A stretch of DNA of 64,000 bases from Arctic95D-9 sp035967665 (GCA_035967665.1 JAYWLB010000041.1:124001-188000), one strand, 5' to 3'. Shown: positions 26,658 through 33,421, numbered from the stretch's first letter. Made by a program: numbers and translations. Notes: generated from the sequence alone by a model not told the origin.

Positions 26658-26696
26658 AGTTACGTTTCGTCAATAGGAAAGTTCCAAAACGTAACT
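26658..26696. promoter_or_regulatory. Inverted-repeat operator ahead of the 165aa-xis-int operon
   Basis: AGTTACGTTT (26658-26667) and AAACGTAACT (26687-26696) are perfect 10-bp arms, 19 bases apart, located 22-60 bases before the start at 26636. A smaller palindrome GGAAAGTTCC lies between them. The layout suggests a regulator binding site over the operon promoter. Confidence 0.6.
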
Positions 26697-26737
26697 AACT
26701 GTTTACTGAGCACTGTCTGCTGTAAACCTTTTAAGGC

Positions 26738-26864
26738 ATCCAACACCAAAGAGCAGGCGATCCACTACCGGAGAGCGCGTGTCCGATGACAGGGTTGGTT
26801 TTGAAGTTCATTTTCGTGGCAACTGCTGGCGGGTGGTGGATTGCCCTGCCTCGCCTTGTTCGGC
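26738..26864 (-). repeat. attC site of cassette E (127 bp)
   Basis: Read on the minus strand: R' box GCCGAAC (26858-26864), R'' box GTTGGAT (26738-26744). Long imperfect arms pair between them (core GCAGG then ATCCAC), with unpaired bases in the middle as in integron attC hairpins. The stop codon of cassette E lies inside. R' is the exact complement of the R'' box at this cassette's own 5' end (GTTCGGC). Confidence 0.82.
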
Positions 26865-27203
26865 AGATTTGGTTGAGTGCCTCCCAATGATTCCCAATAA
26901 GAGGTAGTCTCCTGCATCTCGATTAATCCGCCATCTCATGAATTCTGCGATTGCGAGGGCAAGAATTGTAGGTGTCACGCACTCGAGTCCGGCGAGAAAA
27001 GCATCGTCCATCCAATCTGCTTGAACAACACCCGATACGATCCCGACTACAAACGCGAAGGGGATGGTTGCAACGATCCCGAAGATGCAGAGGACTGCCC
27101 AAGTAATCGCCGCGATCCACCAAAACGGTGATTCGATATTGATGAGGAACATCAAAGCGCACGCGGATAGTACTCGGAGAATCTGGCTTGTCGGAGAGTT
27201 CAT
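26808..27203 (-). CDS. Cassette E: small membrane protein
   Basis: 131 residues with three probable spans (about 10-25 with LSACALMFLINIE, 28-60, and 75-90) and a polar tail. The ATG is 13 bases after the cassette boundary (27216), as usual for cassette genes, with no clear Shine-Dalgarno. No family is recognised. Small membrane proteins of unknown role are common cassette cargo. Confidence 0.65.
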   Translation of the reverse strand: MNSPTSQILRVLSACALMFLINIESPFWWIAAITWAVLCIFGIVATIPFAFVVGIVSGVVQADWMDDAFLAGLECVTPTILALAIAEFMRWRINRDAGDYLLLGIIGRHSTKSAEQGEAGQSTTRQQLPRK

Positions 27204-27210
27204 ATTCAGA

Positions 27211-27337
27211 GCCGAACGTTTAGCGCTGGCAATCCGCTATCGGGAGCGCCACGTCGCAACGGGGTTTAGGATTTTAGTCACCAGTATCATTTCGAGAAGG
27301 GCCGGGTAGTGGGTTGTCCAGCCGGAAGTTGTTGGGC
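27211..27337 (-). repeat. attC site of cassette D (127 bp)
   Basis: Minus strand: R' GCCCAAC (27331-27337), a match to the RYYYAAC consensus; R'' GTTCGGC (27211-27217). The arms share CTGG, CC, CTA and GG blocks when folded, with internal unpaired bases. R' is the exact complement of GTTGGGC at this cassette's 5' end. Confidence 0.85.
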
Positions 27338-27543
27338 GCTCTTGCTTTCCGGCCCTGTAACTCTCGTATTTTCTCAACATCGCCCACCATCTGGATCATT
27401 CCGCAATCCAAACAAATCTTCGCCCCTATGGGAACGGAACTTGTTCGAAACGTGAAGAATTTCGTCCAACTGAGATTGAAGGAAGCGCTTATCTGCCCAC
27501 TTGCTAGGTCATCACTTCCGCACCTCAAGCATCCCGTTTTCAT
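27274..27543 (-). CDS. Cassette D: zinc-ribbon protein
   Basis: 89 residues from the ATG at 27543, the only start between the cassette boundary (27584) and the domain; the longer frame to 27618 would cross the preceding attC site. Two knuckles, CLRCG at 4-8 and CLDCG about 40 residues later, form a zinc ribbon resembling small proteins that bind nucleic acid or act as metal-dependent adaptors. Role unknown. Confidence 0.65.
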   Translation of the reverse strand: MKTGCLRCGSDDLASGQISASFNLSWTKFFTFRTSSVPIGAKICLDCGMIQMVGDVEKIRELQGRKARAPNNFRLDNPLPGPSRNDTGD

Positions 27544-27578
27544 TTTTTTCAGTTTCTCACGCTCCAGATGTATTCGTC

Positions 27579-27611
27579 GCCCAACGTCTTGCCTACTGCG
27601 ACTTGATAGGC
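27579..27611 (-). repeat. Short degenerate attC site of cassette C (33 bp)
   Basis: Minus strand: R' GCCTATC (27605-27611) and R'' GTTGGGC (27579-27585). R' is the exact complement of GATAGGC at the cassette's 5' end, so the boundary is real, but only 19 bases separate the boxes and no long arms exist. Probably an internally deleted, poorly active site. Confidence 0.6.
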
Positions 27612-28006
27612 TTCTCACTTTTTCGCCGGAGCTTTAGAACCTCAGTCTCAAGTTGCAAAATTCCGATATCGATACCAATCACCATGTTTGCCAACGTTTC
27701 ATCGCCTTCAGCGATCCCTTTAAACCTGTCTCTCGTTTTGGCTAGAATTTTGATGGATTCCTGAAAGTATCCAATCTGTGATTTTATGTCTTTCTGTTCT
27801 GCAGCTAGTTTGCCCTTCGCCTTCAAAAGCTCCATTTGCAGAGATTCAATTATGCCCGGGTCCATGCCTTCTTGCCTCTTGGCGATTTCAACGGATTTTG
27901 CCCTAAGACGAACAATCTCTTTATGCTTAGCTATAATTTCATCGTCAACAGCTGAAGCGCTAGAGAAGGTGATTACGGAGAGAATAGTCACTAGCAGAAG
28001 TTTCAT
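27593..28006 (-). CDS. Cassette C: exported coiled-coil protein
   Basis: 137 residues: signal peptide (KLLLVTILSVITFSSASA), then a nearly continuous charged helix (about 22-130) with heptad-like spacing, ending KLRRKSEKPIKSQ. It would be periplasmic. The start is 12 bases after the cassette boundary at 28018 and the stop lies in the short attC. No family recognised. Confidence 0.65.
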   Translation of the reverse strand: MKLLLVTILSVITFSSASAVDDEIIAKHKEIVRLRAKSVEIAKRQEGMDPGIIESLQMELLKAKGKLAAEQKDIKSQIGYFQESIKILAKTRDRFKGIAEGDETLANMVIGIDIGILQLETEVLKLRRKSEKPIKSQ

Positions 28007-28012
28007 TTTGAA

Positions 28013-28070
28013 GCCTATCGTTGCGGATCAGGCGCGAGTTTACGAGTCGCCTGAATCCGACTTGTTATGT
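28013..28070 (-). repeat. attC site of cassette B (58 bp)
   Basis: Minus strand: R' ACATAAC (28064-28070), then arms CGGATTCAGGCG and CGCCTGATCCG that pair with one bulged T, the kind of extrahelical base used for strand choice by IntI, then GATAGGC (28013-28019). R' is the exact complement of GTTATGT at this cassette's 5' end. Classic short attC structure. Confidence 0.87.
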
Positions 28071-28261
28071 GATCCTGTTTTCAGTTTCTCTTCTAGCGCA
28101 TGGATTCGTCGATGAAGTCTTGTGATATACACAAACATGCAAATCAGGCCTGCAATCAACAACAAGGGCCCCCATTGATTTGATAGAAATAAAGGGCCGA
28201 AGGATATGCACGCTGGAATCAATGCCGCCAACAACCAAAGCTTATCATTTGATTTTGTCAT
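28040..28261 (-). CDS. Cassette B: small membrane protein
   Basis: 73 residues from the ATG at 28261, which has GGAGAGAAGG immediately upstream; a GTG at 28273 is a weaker option. Two spans (about 8-25 LWLLAALIPACISFGPLF and 31-48) are followed by a basic coiled tail (RLHRRIHALEEKLK). No family recognised. The stop lies inside its attC. Confidence 0.65.
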   Translation of the reverse strand: MTKSNDKLWLLAALIPACISFGPLFLSNQWGPLLLIAGLICMFVYITRLHRRIHALEEKLKTGSHNKSDSGDS

Positions 28262-28271
28262 CCTTCTCTCC

Positions 28272-28398
28272 ACATAACGTCCGAGGTGTGGCAGCGGCTA
28301 CTGAGAGCGCACCTCCGAAACAGGGTTAAGGGTTGCAGTCAACAGGGTCATGCCGACTCGGAGCGTGTAGCCGCTTGTCCACCACCGGCTTGTTCTGC
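28272..28398 (-). repeat. attC site of cassette A (127 bp)
   Basis: Minus strand: R' GCAGAAC (28392-28398), R'' GTTATGT (28272-28278). A 23-base arm next to each box pairs at 16 of 23 positions, including AGCGGCTAC with GTAGCCGCT, with a 4-base unpaired centre; an inner CTCCGA/TCGGAG stem follows. R' is the exact complement of GTTCTGC at this cassette's 5' end. Confidence 0.87.
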
Positions 28399-28848
28399 TT
28401 TGGGTGATATCCAGTGGCCTGCCTCGAATGACAAGACGAGATCCCTCACGCAAAGTTCTTCCCGATTTCGATCTGGGAGAAATCTGTAGATCCATCCCAG
28501 CGCAAGGTAGGCGCCAACAACCGACACAGGAACGATCACCCAGGATGACAAGTCTGGAAATAATCCAACGAGTGCTAACGTGAACACAGTAAAGAATACG
28601 AAGAGTATCAGCATCGGAACCGCGTCTTGGCCTTCGGGCGTGATGCGGTCATCGCAGTCAAAATGGGACATGTCGACTCCATCCTCATGCATCGCTTCGA
28701 GCAGCGCCCAAGTATCATCTCCGACGATTCCCAAGTCTGATTCAAGTCTTGAATCACATCTGAGCTTCGATCGCGGGATGCCGCACTCTAGATCGATCAG
28801 GTCGATGACCTTCTTTGCGGCCTTTGCTCGTGTAAAGATCGTCGGCAT
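28348..28848 (-). CDS. Cassette A: DUF1493 acyl-carrier-like protein with membrane anchor
   Basis: 166 residues from the ATG at 28848, 13 bases after the cassette boundary; the longer frame to 29112 runs through an upstream hairpin and is rejected. Residues about 10-65 (KVIDLIDLECGIPRSKLRCD then DLGIVGDDTWALLEAM) match DUF1493, an acyl-carrier-protein-like fold. The GDD replaces the GxDS of true carriers, so no phosphopantetheine attachment is expected. Two spans follow (about 80-97 and 100-118). Role unknown. Confidence 0.72.
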   Translation of the reverse strand: MPTIFTRAKAAKKVIDLIDLECGIPRSKLRCDSRLESDLGIVGDDTWALLEAMHEDGVDMSHFDCDDRITPEGQDAVPMLILFVFFTVFTLALVGLFPDLSSWVIVPVSVVGAYLALGWIYRFLPDRNREELCVRDLVLSFEAGHWISPKAEQAGGGQAATRSESA

Positions 28849-28852
28849 TTTT

Positions 28853-28915
28853 TGAGCAGAACAGTTTCTGATCAGCGACTTGCGCAGCGAGTTCGCTGCA
28901 TCGCTTCGCTTTGAA
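28853..28915 (-). other. 5' boundary of the cassette array (attC remnant or attI-like)
   Basis: On the minus strand GTTCTGC (28856-28862) ends a segment containing GCAGCGA-AC-TCGCTGC flanked by AGCGA and TCGCT, a two-part hairpin. The box is where cassette A joins. Arms are short and no matching R' box is clear, so this may be the worn attC of a lost cassette or an attI-like entry site. Confidence 0.45.
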
Positions 28916-29057
28916 GGATCATTATATCTAACTGGGAAAAAGGAAGTCAAGACAATACCGAAAAGCAGGGTGAATACGAAAGCGACTCCGACAGAGAGCC
29001 ACCTCGAAACACTGGCGCAAATTCGGCCATGCCCCGTGCTACCCACCTGAAAGCTGC

Positions 29058-29120
29058 GGGTCAATGCGCAACCGGAACCTTTTCGGCGCCCGACCACTAT
29101 TCCGGTTGTCACATTGACCC
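29058..29120. repeat. Long two-part inverted repeat between rep and the cassettes
   Basis: GGGTCAATG and CATTGACCC pair, then CAACCGGAA and TTCCGGTTG pair, with a 2/3-base internal loop and a 22-base apical part (18 bp of perfect stem). It lies about 100 bases after the rep stop. It could be the replication origin recognised by the HUH protein, a single-strand origin, or a recombination site. It has no integron R boxes. Confidence 0.7.
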
Positions 29121-29154
29121 TCCGCTTTCTAATCGGCGTCTAGGTCTTTTCTTG

Positions 29155-29179
29155 CAGAAAAGAAAGGCGCTACCTTTCT
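29155..29179 (-). terminator. Probable terminator after rep
   Basis: On the minus strand AGAAAGG, loop TAGCG, CCTTTCT then TTTC, about 40 bases after the rep stop. A 7-bp stem with a short U-rich tail. It would separate rep from the cassette genes. Confidence 0.5.
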
Positions 29180-29217
29180 TTCGCAAAATACACCGGGACT
29201 CGAACGCGGATAAGCCG

Positions 29218-30615
29218 TCACAGTTCAAGGTCACACAACGTCTCCCCGGCCTCGGAACGAACGACAAAGAACAGCGTCGACGTGGCATCGTTCCAATCCT
29301 CTTCGAACTCAAGTTCGAGAGAATCACAAAGACTCTCAAATCGAGACCGGATTGATTCGGCAAGCGGTAGATCACAAGACAAGTATGCCGATTTGAGATC
29401 TTTGATCAGTGCAGGAAAACAGGAAAGAGCCGCTTTCCCCTTCGGAATCGCTTCAGGCGGGGAACCCGGCTCATCAACATACCATAGCGGATGACGTTTC
29501 AGCGCAGCGCTAAAAGATGCCGCATCACAATAAAGGTTCACCGTTGAATTGTTACGAAACCGATGACGACGAGGAAACCTCACACGATCCTTACCCAGCT
29601 GCATTGCCAGAACTGCTAGAATCATGTGCGAGAACGTAGAGGTGCAACCATCACTTTTCACAAAAGTGGTTATCTTTCCTTTCCTGCAATTCTCACATAG
29701 CGCCCGGAATTGAATCATCGTTAGGTATTTGATTGAGGGCAATTGTTTCGCGGCAGTAGCCTTCAACCGCTTCCAGCCTGCCTCCCAAATATGATGTTGA
29801 ATCGCCCGGCGAGCCGTCCTCGTTGCTATCTTTGCCTGATGCGAATTCAACTCCTCTACAATCTCAGGAGCCATCGGAATCGAAGCGATTCCGAACTTGC
29901 CCCAGTATCGGCCCACTTTGGTGTCTATCGGTGCCTGGGCTCCTTTCGTGAAATAGGCAGTCACATAGTTTCTCGCGGCGTTGCAGTTCTTCGGGATCTC
30001 CACTCTTGTTCCCGCCTGCAGATGATCGGAGCCACCGTCGAGAACTCGATTCCATTCAATCGAAACCCACTCCTGAAACTTTTCTAAATCGGCGTGATCG
30101 ACCCCGAAAACAATCGTGTGATAATGCGGAGCGCCACGCGCTTGAAATTCGAGGAACCACGCACCAGAGCCATTCCATTTCCTCACCACCGCCTGATTGA
30201 ATCGTCGAAGGTGCTCTTTGTAGACTTTGTATTCGGAAGCATCCGGGACTTTATCAGGAGCTTGTGAACCGGGATAAGTCAGAGTGATAAGCAAGCCCGC
30301 CATGATTGCTTCATTCGGAATCTTCGCGAGAAACATTCGCGCTCTCCGTTGACTCGATGGCGAGTGCCCTTTGATCTCTCCCCGCTTTGGCTGCTCTTTG
30401 TCGTTCCGATGATTCAAGTCCCCCTCATAAGGATTTTTCACCTGCAGGAGTCCGCCGCCATCCCAGAATCGAAGTTCTGAGGAAAGGGGTGTTGTGACAG
30501 TATGGCCCTTAGACAAGCCCGGGCCGGCCTCTGCAGCGACGGCGCCCGGCTCCGCCGTGCATCCGTCATCCGCAGAGGTGGCGGTCACTGGTTCGCCAGT
30601 AAGGAAATCAATCAT
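29218..30615 (-). CDS. rep: HUH-type rolling-circle replication initiator
   Basis: 465 residues. LITLTYPG (about 109-116) is the first conserved Rep strand, GAPHYHTIVFG carries the metal-binding H164-x-H166 (HUH), and RNYVTAYFTKG provides candidate catalytic tyrosines Y217 and Y221. This is the pattern of Rep proteins of filamentous-phage/plasmid type. A C-terminal region with CENCRKGK has no clear family. It should nick one strand at the element's origin and start rolling-circle replication. AAGGGAGGGAG precedes the ATG. Its start overlaps by 8 bases the end of the frame that continues the integrase in the circular form. Confidence 0.82.
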   Translation of the reverse strand: MIDFLTGEPVTATSADDGCTAEPGAVAAEAGPGLSKGHTVTTPLSSELRFWDGGGLLQVKNPYEGDLNHRNDKEQPKRGEIKGHSPSSQRRARMFLAKIPNEAIMAGLLITLTYPGSQAPDKVPDASEYKVYKEHLRRFNQAVVRKWNGSGAWFLEFQARGAPHYHTIVFGVDHADLEKFQEWVSIEWNRVLDGGSDHLQAGTRVEIPKNCNAARNYVTAYFTKGAQAPIDTKVGRYWGKFGIASIPMAPEIVEELNSHQAKIATRTARRAIQHHIWEAGWKRLKATAAKQLPSIKYLTMIQFRALCENCRKGKITTFVKSDGCTSTFSHMILAVLAMQLGKDRVRFPRRHRFRNNSTVNLYCDAASFSAALKRHPLWYVDEPGSPPEAIPKGKAALSCFPALIKDLKSAYLSCDLPLAESIRSRFESLCDSLELEFEEDWNDATSTLFFVVRSEAGETLCDLEL

Positions 30616-30829
30616 GATCTCCCTCCCTTCTAAGATTCTTCGCTAAGCTGAGGAGAAGCGCATGATTTGCGTCACTGAGGTTTGGCCAAATTTGAGCAAC
30701 TTCAGCCAGAATAGGACAGTCATTCCCAGCGTTGAGGGAAGGTATAGGGGATGATTGGCTTTTAGCCGACTTACAACCACCTTGATCATCAACACCTTGT
30801 AAATGGGGCGCGGTGGGTTCGAATCCCAC
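30608..30829 (-). other. Open frame that would extend the integrase in the circular element
   Basis: This frame begins within the right att core (GTG, giving GFEPT) and ends in a TGA overlapping the rep ATG. The distance between cores is 6,108 bp, a multiple of three, so joining the cores puts the integrase frame directly into this one: about 485 residues instead of 441. It includes QSSPIPSLNAGNDCP, a near copy of the integrase's own QSSPIASLNAGKSCP. In the integrated state it is probably not a separate gene. Confidence 0.6.
30714..30757 (+). repeat. Right 44-bp direct repeat near attR
   Basis: 39 of 44 bases match 24849-24892 in the same orientation. It ends 55 bases before the right core. 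See the left copy for interpretation as an arm-type site. Confidence 0.8.
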
Positions 30830-30837
30830 CCTCTCTA
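30813..30837 (+). repeat. attR core (25 bp, tRNA-Ser 3' fragment)
   Basis: Perfect copy of the tRNA-Ser 3' end without the rest of the gene, marking the right end of the element. Confidence 0.93.
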
Positions 30838-30856
30838 CTTTTCGCCCCTAAACCGG

Positions 30857-32665
30857 TTAGCCCACGGTAAAAAACACGGTGGTTCCCTCGTCGGGAGCCG
30901 TTTCGATCCAGATTTTCCCGCCGTGTCGCTGAATAATGCGGCGCACCGTGGCGAGACCGATCCCGCTGCCTTCGAAGTCTTTCGAGGAGTGCATTCGACT
31001 GAAAGGCTGAAAGGCCTGCTCTGCCTGTTCGGACGGAAATCCAACACCGTTGTCTTTCACATAAAAAGTGAGTTCCTCCCGGGTCCTGTCTTCACCGAAC
31101 TCAATTTCCGGTTCGGCAACTTTATGGGAATATTTCCAGGCGTTTTGCAGGATGTTTTGGAGAACCGATCGCATCATAATGCGATCCCCGAGACAGGTTA
31201 AATTGGGCGCAATTTTCACGTCGGCGTTGTGGTCGGTATCGATCGCTTTCAAGTCGGAGAGAACCGAGTTGGCCATTTCAGACAGATCGATCGGTTTTCG
31301 CTCCAGGGTGGCCCGGGTAATCTTGGACAGCTTCAACATATCCTGGATAAGATGATCCATCCGCACTGTCGCTGCGATAATTCTCGAAAGAAGCTTCTTG
31401 CCATCCTCATCGAGAGCGTCTTCGTATTTTTCCTTCAACACGGATGAAAACCCCTCGATAATACGAAGTGGATTTCGTAAATCATGGGACACGCTGTAGG
31501 AAAACGATTCAAGCTCGTCGTTAATCGAAGCAAGTCGCTCGGTTCGCTGCTTCACACGCGCTTCCAGTGATTCAACGAGCTCCTCCACCTTCGTTTTACT
31601 TTCCCGCAGTTCGTGAGTCATCGCATCAGCCAGCGAGATCGCTTTGCTTTGCGTTGAGCGAAGCGATTTCACAATGGCACAGCCAAACAGGGTGATGATG
31701 AAACCGGCGAAGAGGATGATGGTACTCGCAAGATGCTCAAAACCGGAATAGAACGAGGCATTAGCACGAACCTCGATAGTCCATAGACACCCCGGAAGCT
31801 CGACTGAAATGCTCTCCGAATGAGCCCGCCCACGGCTCCCGCCCGCCTCACGAGGATCGCTCCGATACATGAGCAGCTCCGGCTTAGGCACAGCCCCGTC
31901 AAAAATTTCCAGCGAAGCCTGATCCTTCACCTTTGAGGAAAGAATGCTGTTGATGAGATTGTTCATCCGAAAAGGACTGTAGACGAGCCCCTCGATTTCG
32001 GGGCCCTTGTCACCTTTCGTGTAGTAGGGAAGATAGGCGAGGAATCCAGCCTGGACGTCTGAATCGGTTTCCTGAACGAGAGTAACCTTCCCGCTGACAA
32101 CCGGATCACCGGTTTCGATGGCCCGTAGAATCGCGGCTCGACGGACCGATTCGGAGAGCATATCAAATCCGAAGGCCCGCTGATTCCTTTCATCAAAAGG
32201 CTCAAGGAACTCGATTGAAGAACGAAGCTCAAAATCAGTGTCGGGCCAGACTTTAAACTTCGGAAAACCTTCCGCCCGAATCCGTTCGGTATAGCCCGGA
32301 ATGTCCCCGGGCTGAAGTATCCTCGCGTAGCCGACGCCCTGCAGCCCGGGATAACTTTCAAGAATTCGCAGCCCTTCGAAATATTCGGTGAATTCATCAC
32401 GCCGCACCTCCTCACTGGCACTGAAAAGACCGATCCCCCCGCGCAACACCTGAATATAGGTGAACATTCGATCCTCAATTGAACTGCCGATTTCGTCAGA
32501 TAACGTTTTAAACCGGGCCGTTTCAAACTGTGATTCCGCTCGAAAAACAGCGAATGCGATACCCGCAAAAACAATGGCTCCGAACACAGCAACGGTCAAA
32601 GGGGTAATCCACCGGAGGATGACAGGATGATCTGTGTCGTCGAGAAGTTGTTTATCCGAGGCCAT
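30857..32665 (-). CDS. CHASE-domain sensor histidine kinase
   Basis: 602 residues: span at about 20-42, an extracytoplasmic CHASE-type domain (about 45-305, with GVGYARILQPGDIPGYTERI), second span about 312-333, coiled linker, HisKA with H394 in SVSHDLRNPLRII, and an HATPase domain (N, DNGVGF, GSGIGLATVRRIIQRHGG) to the end. It should sense a small ligand outside the cytoplasmic membrane and phosphorylate a regulator not encoded nearby. It lies just outside attR, on the same strand as rep, and its transcript could run into the element. Confidence 0.9.
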   Translation of the reverse strand: MASDKQLLDDTDHPVILRWITPLTVAVFGAIVFAGIAFAVFRAESQFETARFKTLSDEIGSSIEDRMFTYIQVLRGGIGLFSASEEVRRDEFTEYFEGLRILESYPGLQGVGYARILQPGDIPGYTERIRAEGFPKFKVWPDTDFELRSSIEFLEPFDERNQRAFGFDMLSESVRRAAILRAIETGDPVVSGKVTLVQETDSDVQAGFLAYLPYYTKGDKGPEIEGLVYSPFRMNNLINSILSSKVKDQASLEIFDGAVPKPELLMYRSDPREAGGSRGRAHSESISVELPGCLWTIEVRANASFYSGFEHLASTIILFAGFIITLFGCAIVKSLRSTQSKAISLADAMTHELRESKTKVEELVESLEARVKQRTERLASINDELESFSYSVSHDLRNPLRIIEGFSSVLKEKYEDALDEDGKKLLSRIIAATVRMDHLIQDMLKLSKITRATLERKPIDLSEMANSVLSDLKAIDTDHNADVKIAPNLTCLGDRIMMRSVLQNILQNAWKYSHKVAEPEIEFGEDRTREELTFYVKDNGVGFPSEQAEQAFQPFSRMHSSKDFEGSGIGLATVRRIIQRHGGKIWIETAPDEGTTVFFTVG

Positions 32666-32763
32666 AGTCCGTTGTTAAGATATCTTAACTGATCAGCCCC
32701 CAAACGGAAGCTCTGCTTTTGAAACTTTATTCACCGTTCCGCGATGATAGCCCCGGGAACTAG

Positions 32764-32791
32764 CGCAGGGCCCGACTTGCCTCGCCCTGCG
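32764..32791. repeat. 8-bp inverted repeat
   Basis: CGCAGGGC and GCCCTGCG with a 12-base spacer, between two minus-strand genes. No U-tract follows; it may end the 153-aa gene's transcript or be a protein site. Confidence 0.4.
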
Positions 32792-32817
32792 AATGGAGAG
32801 GAGGCAATTCCCTCCAC

Positions 32818-33255
32818 CTATCGGGTCGGAGTATAGCGAAGCAGGTCATAGCGGGATCTCATAAAGTCGGCGAGGTTGTTCCCCCACGAGGCCATCTTTT
32901 GTGCGTCGTGATATCGCAGAATCAACAATGTTGGTCTGTCTTTTCCGGGCTTGGGTCGCTCCACTGAAAATTGTGAAATGAGCACATCATCCCCTACGAC
33001 GCACCTGGGAACCCAGTCTTCCGGCGGATTTTCAACGAGGGTAAATATGACTTTCGGGCCGATCTCATCGCTGGTGAATTGCACAGGCCCTGACTGCGGA
33101 GGCTTCACGATTTTTATGTCGCGGGTTTGAACCAGCCGACCGTCTTGGAGCAACGTTTCTCCGGTTCCTTCGACGGTTTCAAAGAAATACATCTCCTGTG
33201 CGGCAGCAATGCCGACCGAAAGCAGCACGGATAAAAGGATGAGAAGAGTCTTCAT
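32818..33255 (-). CDS. Small exported protein of unknown function
   Basis: 145 residues from the ATG at 33255, which begins a signal peptide (KTLLILLSVLLSVGIAAAQ). The mature part is beta-rich (GPKVIFTLVENPPEDWVPRC, then TLLILRYHDAQKMASW) with no family I can name. It is divergent from the His-rich gene, sharing a 275-base intergenic region. Confidence 0.6.
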   Translation of the reverse strand: MKTLLILLSVLLSVGIAAAQEMYFFETVEGTGETLLQDGRLVQTRDIKIVKPPQSGPVQFTSDEIGPKVIFTLVENPPEDWVPRCVVGDDVLISQFSVERPKPGKDRPTLLILRYHDAQKMASWGNNLADFMRSRYDLLRYTPTR

Positions 33256-33421
33256 TTTTTTCGGCAGGACGATTCCCAATCAATGAGCTCGCTGCTTCGC
33301 CTCATTATTTTCGGGAAACCCTATTGATCCAGCCGCTCGCCAGTCAAGCCGATTCAGCAAAGCCCGAAGCCATTCGCGGCCTGCCTTTCACGAAATCGCC
33401 TATGAAAACATTTTGCGCCCG

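Larger units (their letters stand above)
24705..30837. mobile_element. 6.1-kb tRNA-Ser-integrated element with HUH rep and integron cassettes
   Basis: A 25-bp perfect direct repeat (24705-24729 and 30813-30837) bounds a segment of exactly 6,108 bp. The left copy is the tRNA-Ser 3' end; the right copy is an isolated tRNA fragment. Inside, all genes are on the minus strand: integrase, Xis-like protein, 165-aa protein, five cassette genes and an HUH replication initiator. No conjugation, capsid or Zot-like gene is seen, so it is best described as an integrative plasmid-like or satellite element. The ends look intact; mobility is inferred. Confidence 0.9.

Noticed and set aside
28849..29112. An N-terminal extension of the DUF1493 cassette gene with an extra membrane span
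   Set aside because: It crosses the cassette boundary, the boundary hairpin and part of the 29058-29120 hairpin; the ATG at 28848 sits 13 bases inside the cassette as expected.
30608..30829. A separate 73-residue gene at the right end of the element
   Set aside because: It starts inside the tRNA fragment with no ribosome site; it makes sense only as the continuation of the integrase frame in the circular form.
24705..30837. Integrated filamentous phage
   Set aside because: The Rep type and small membrane proteins fit, but no Zot/pI ATPase or recognisable coat gene is present.
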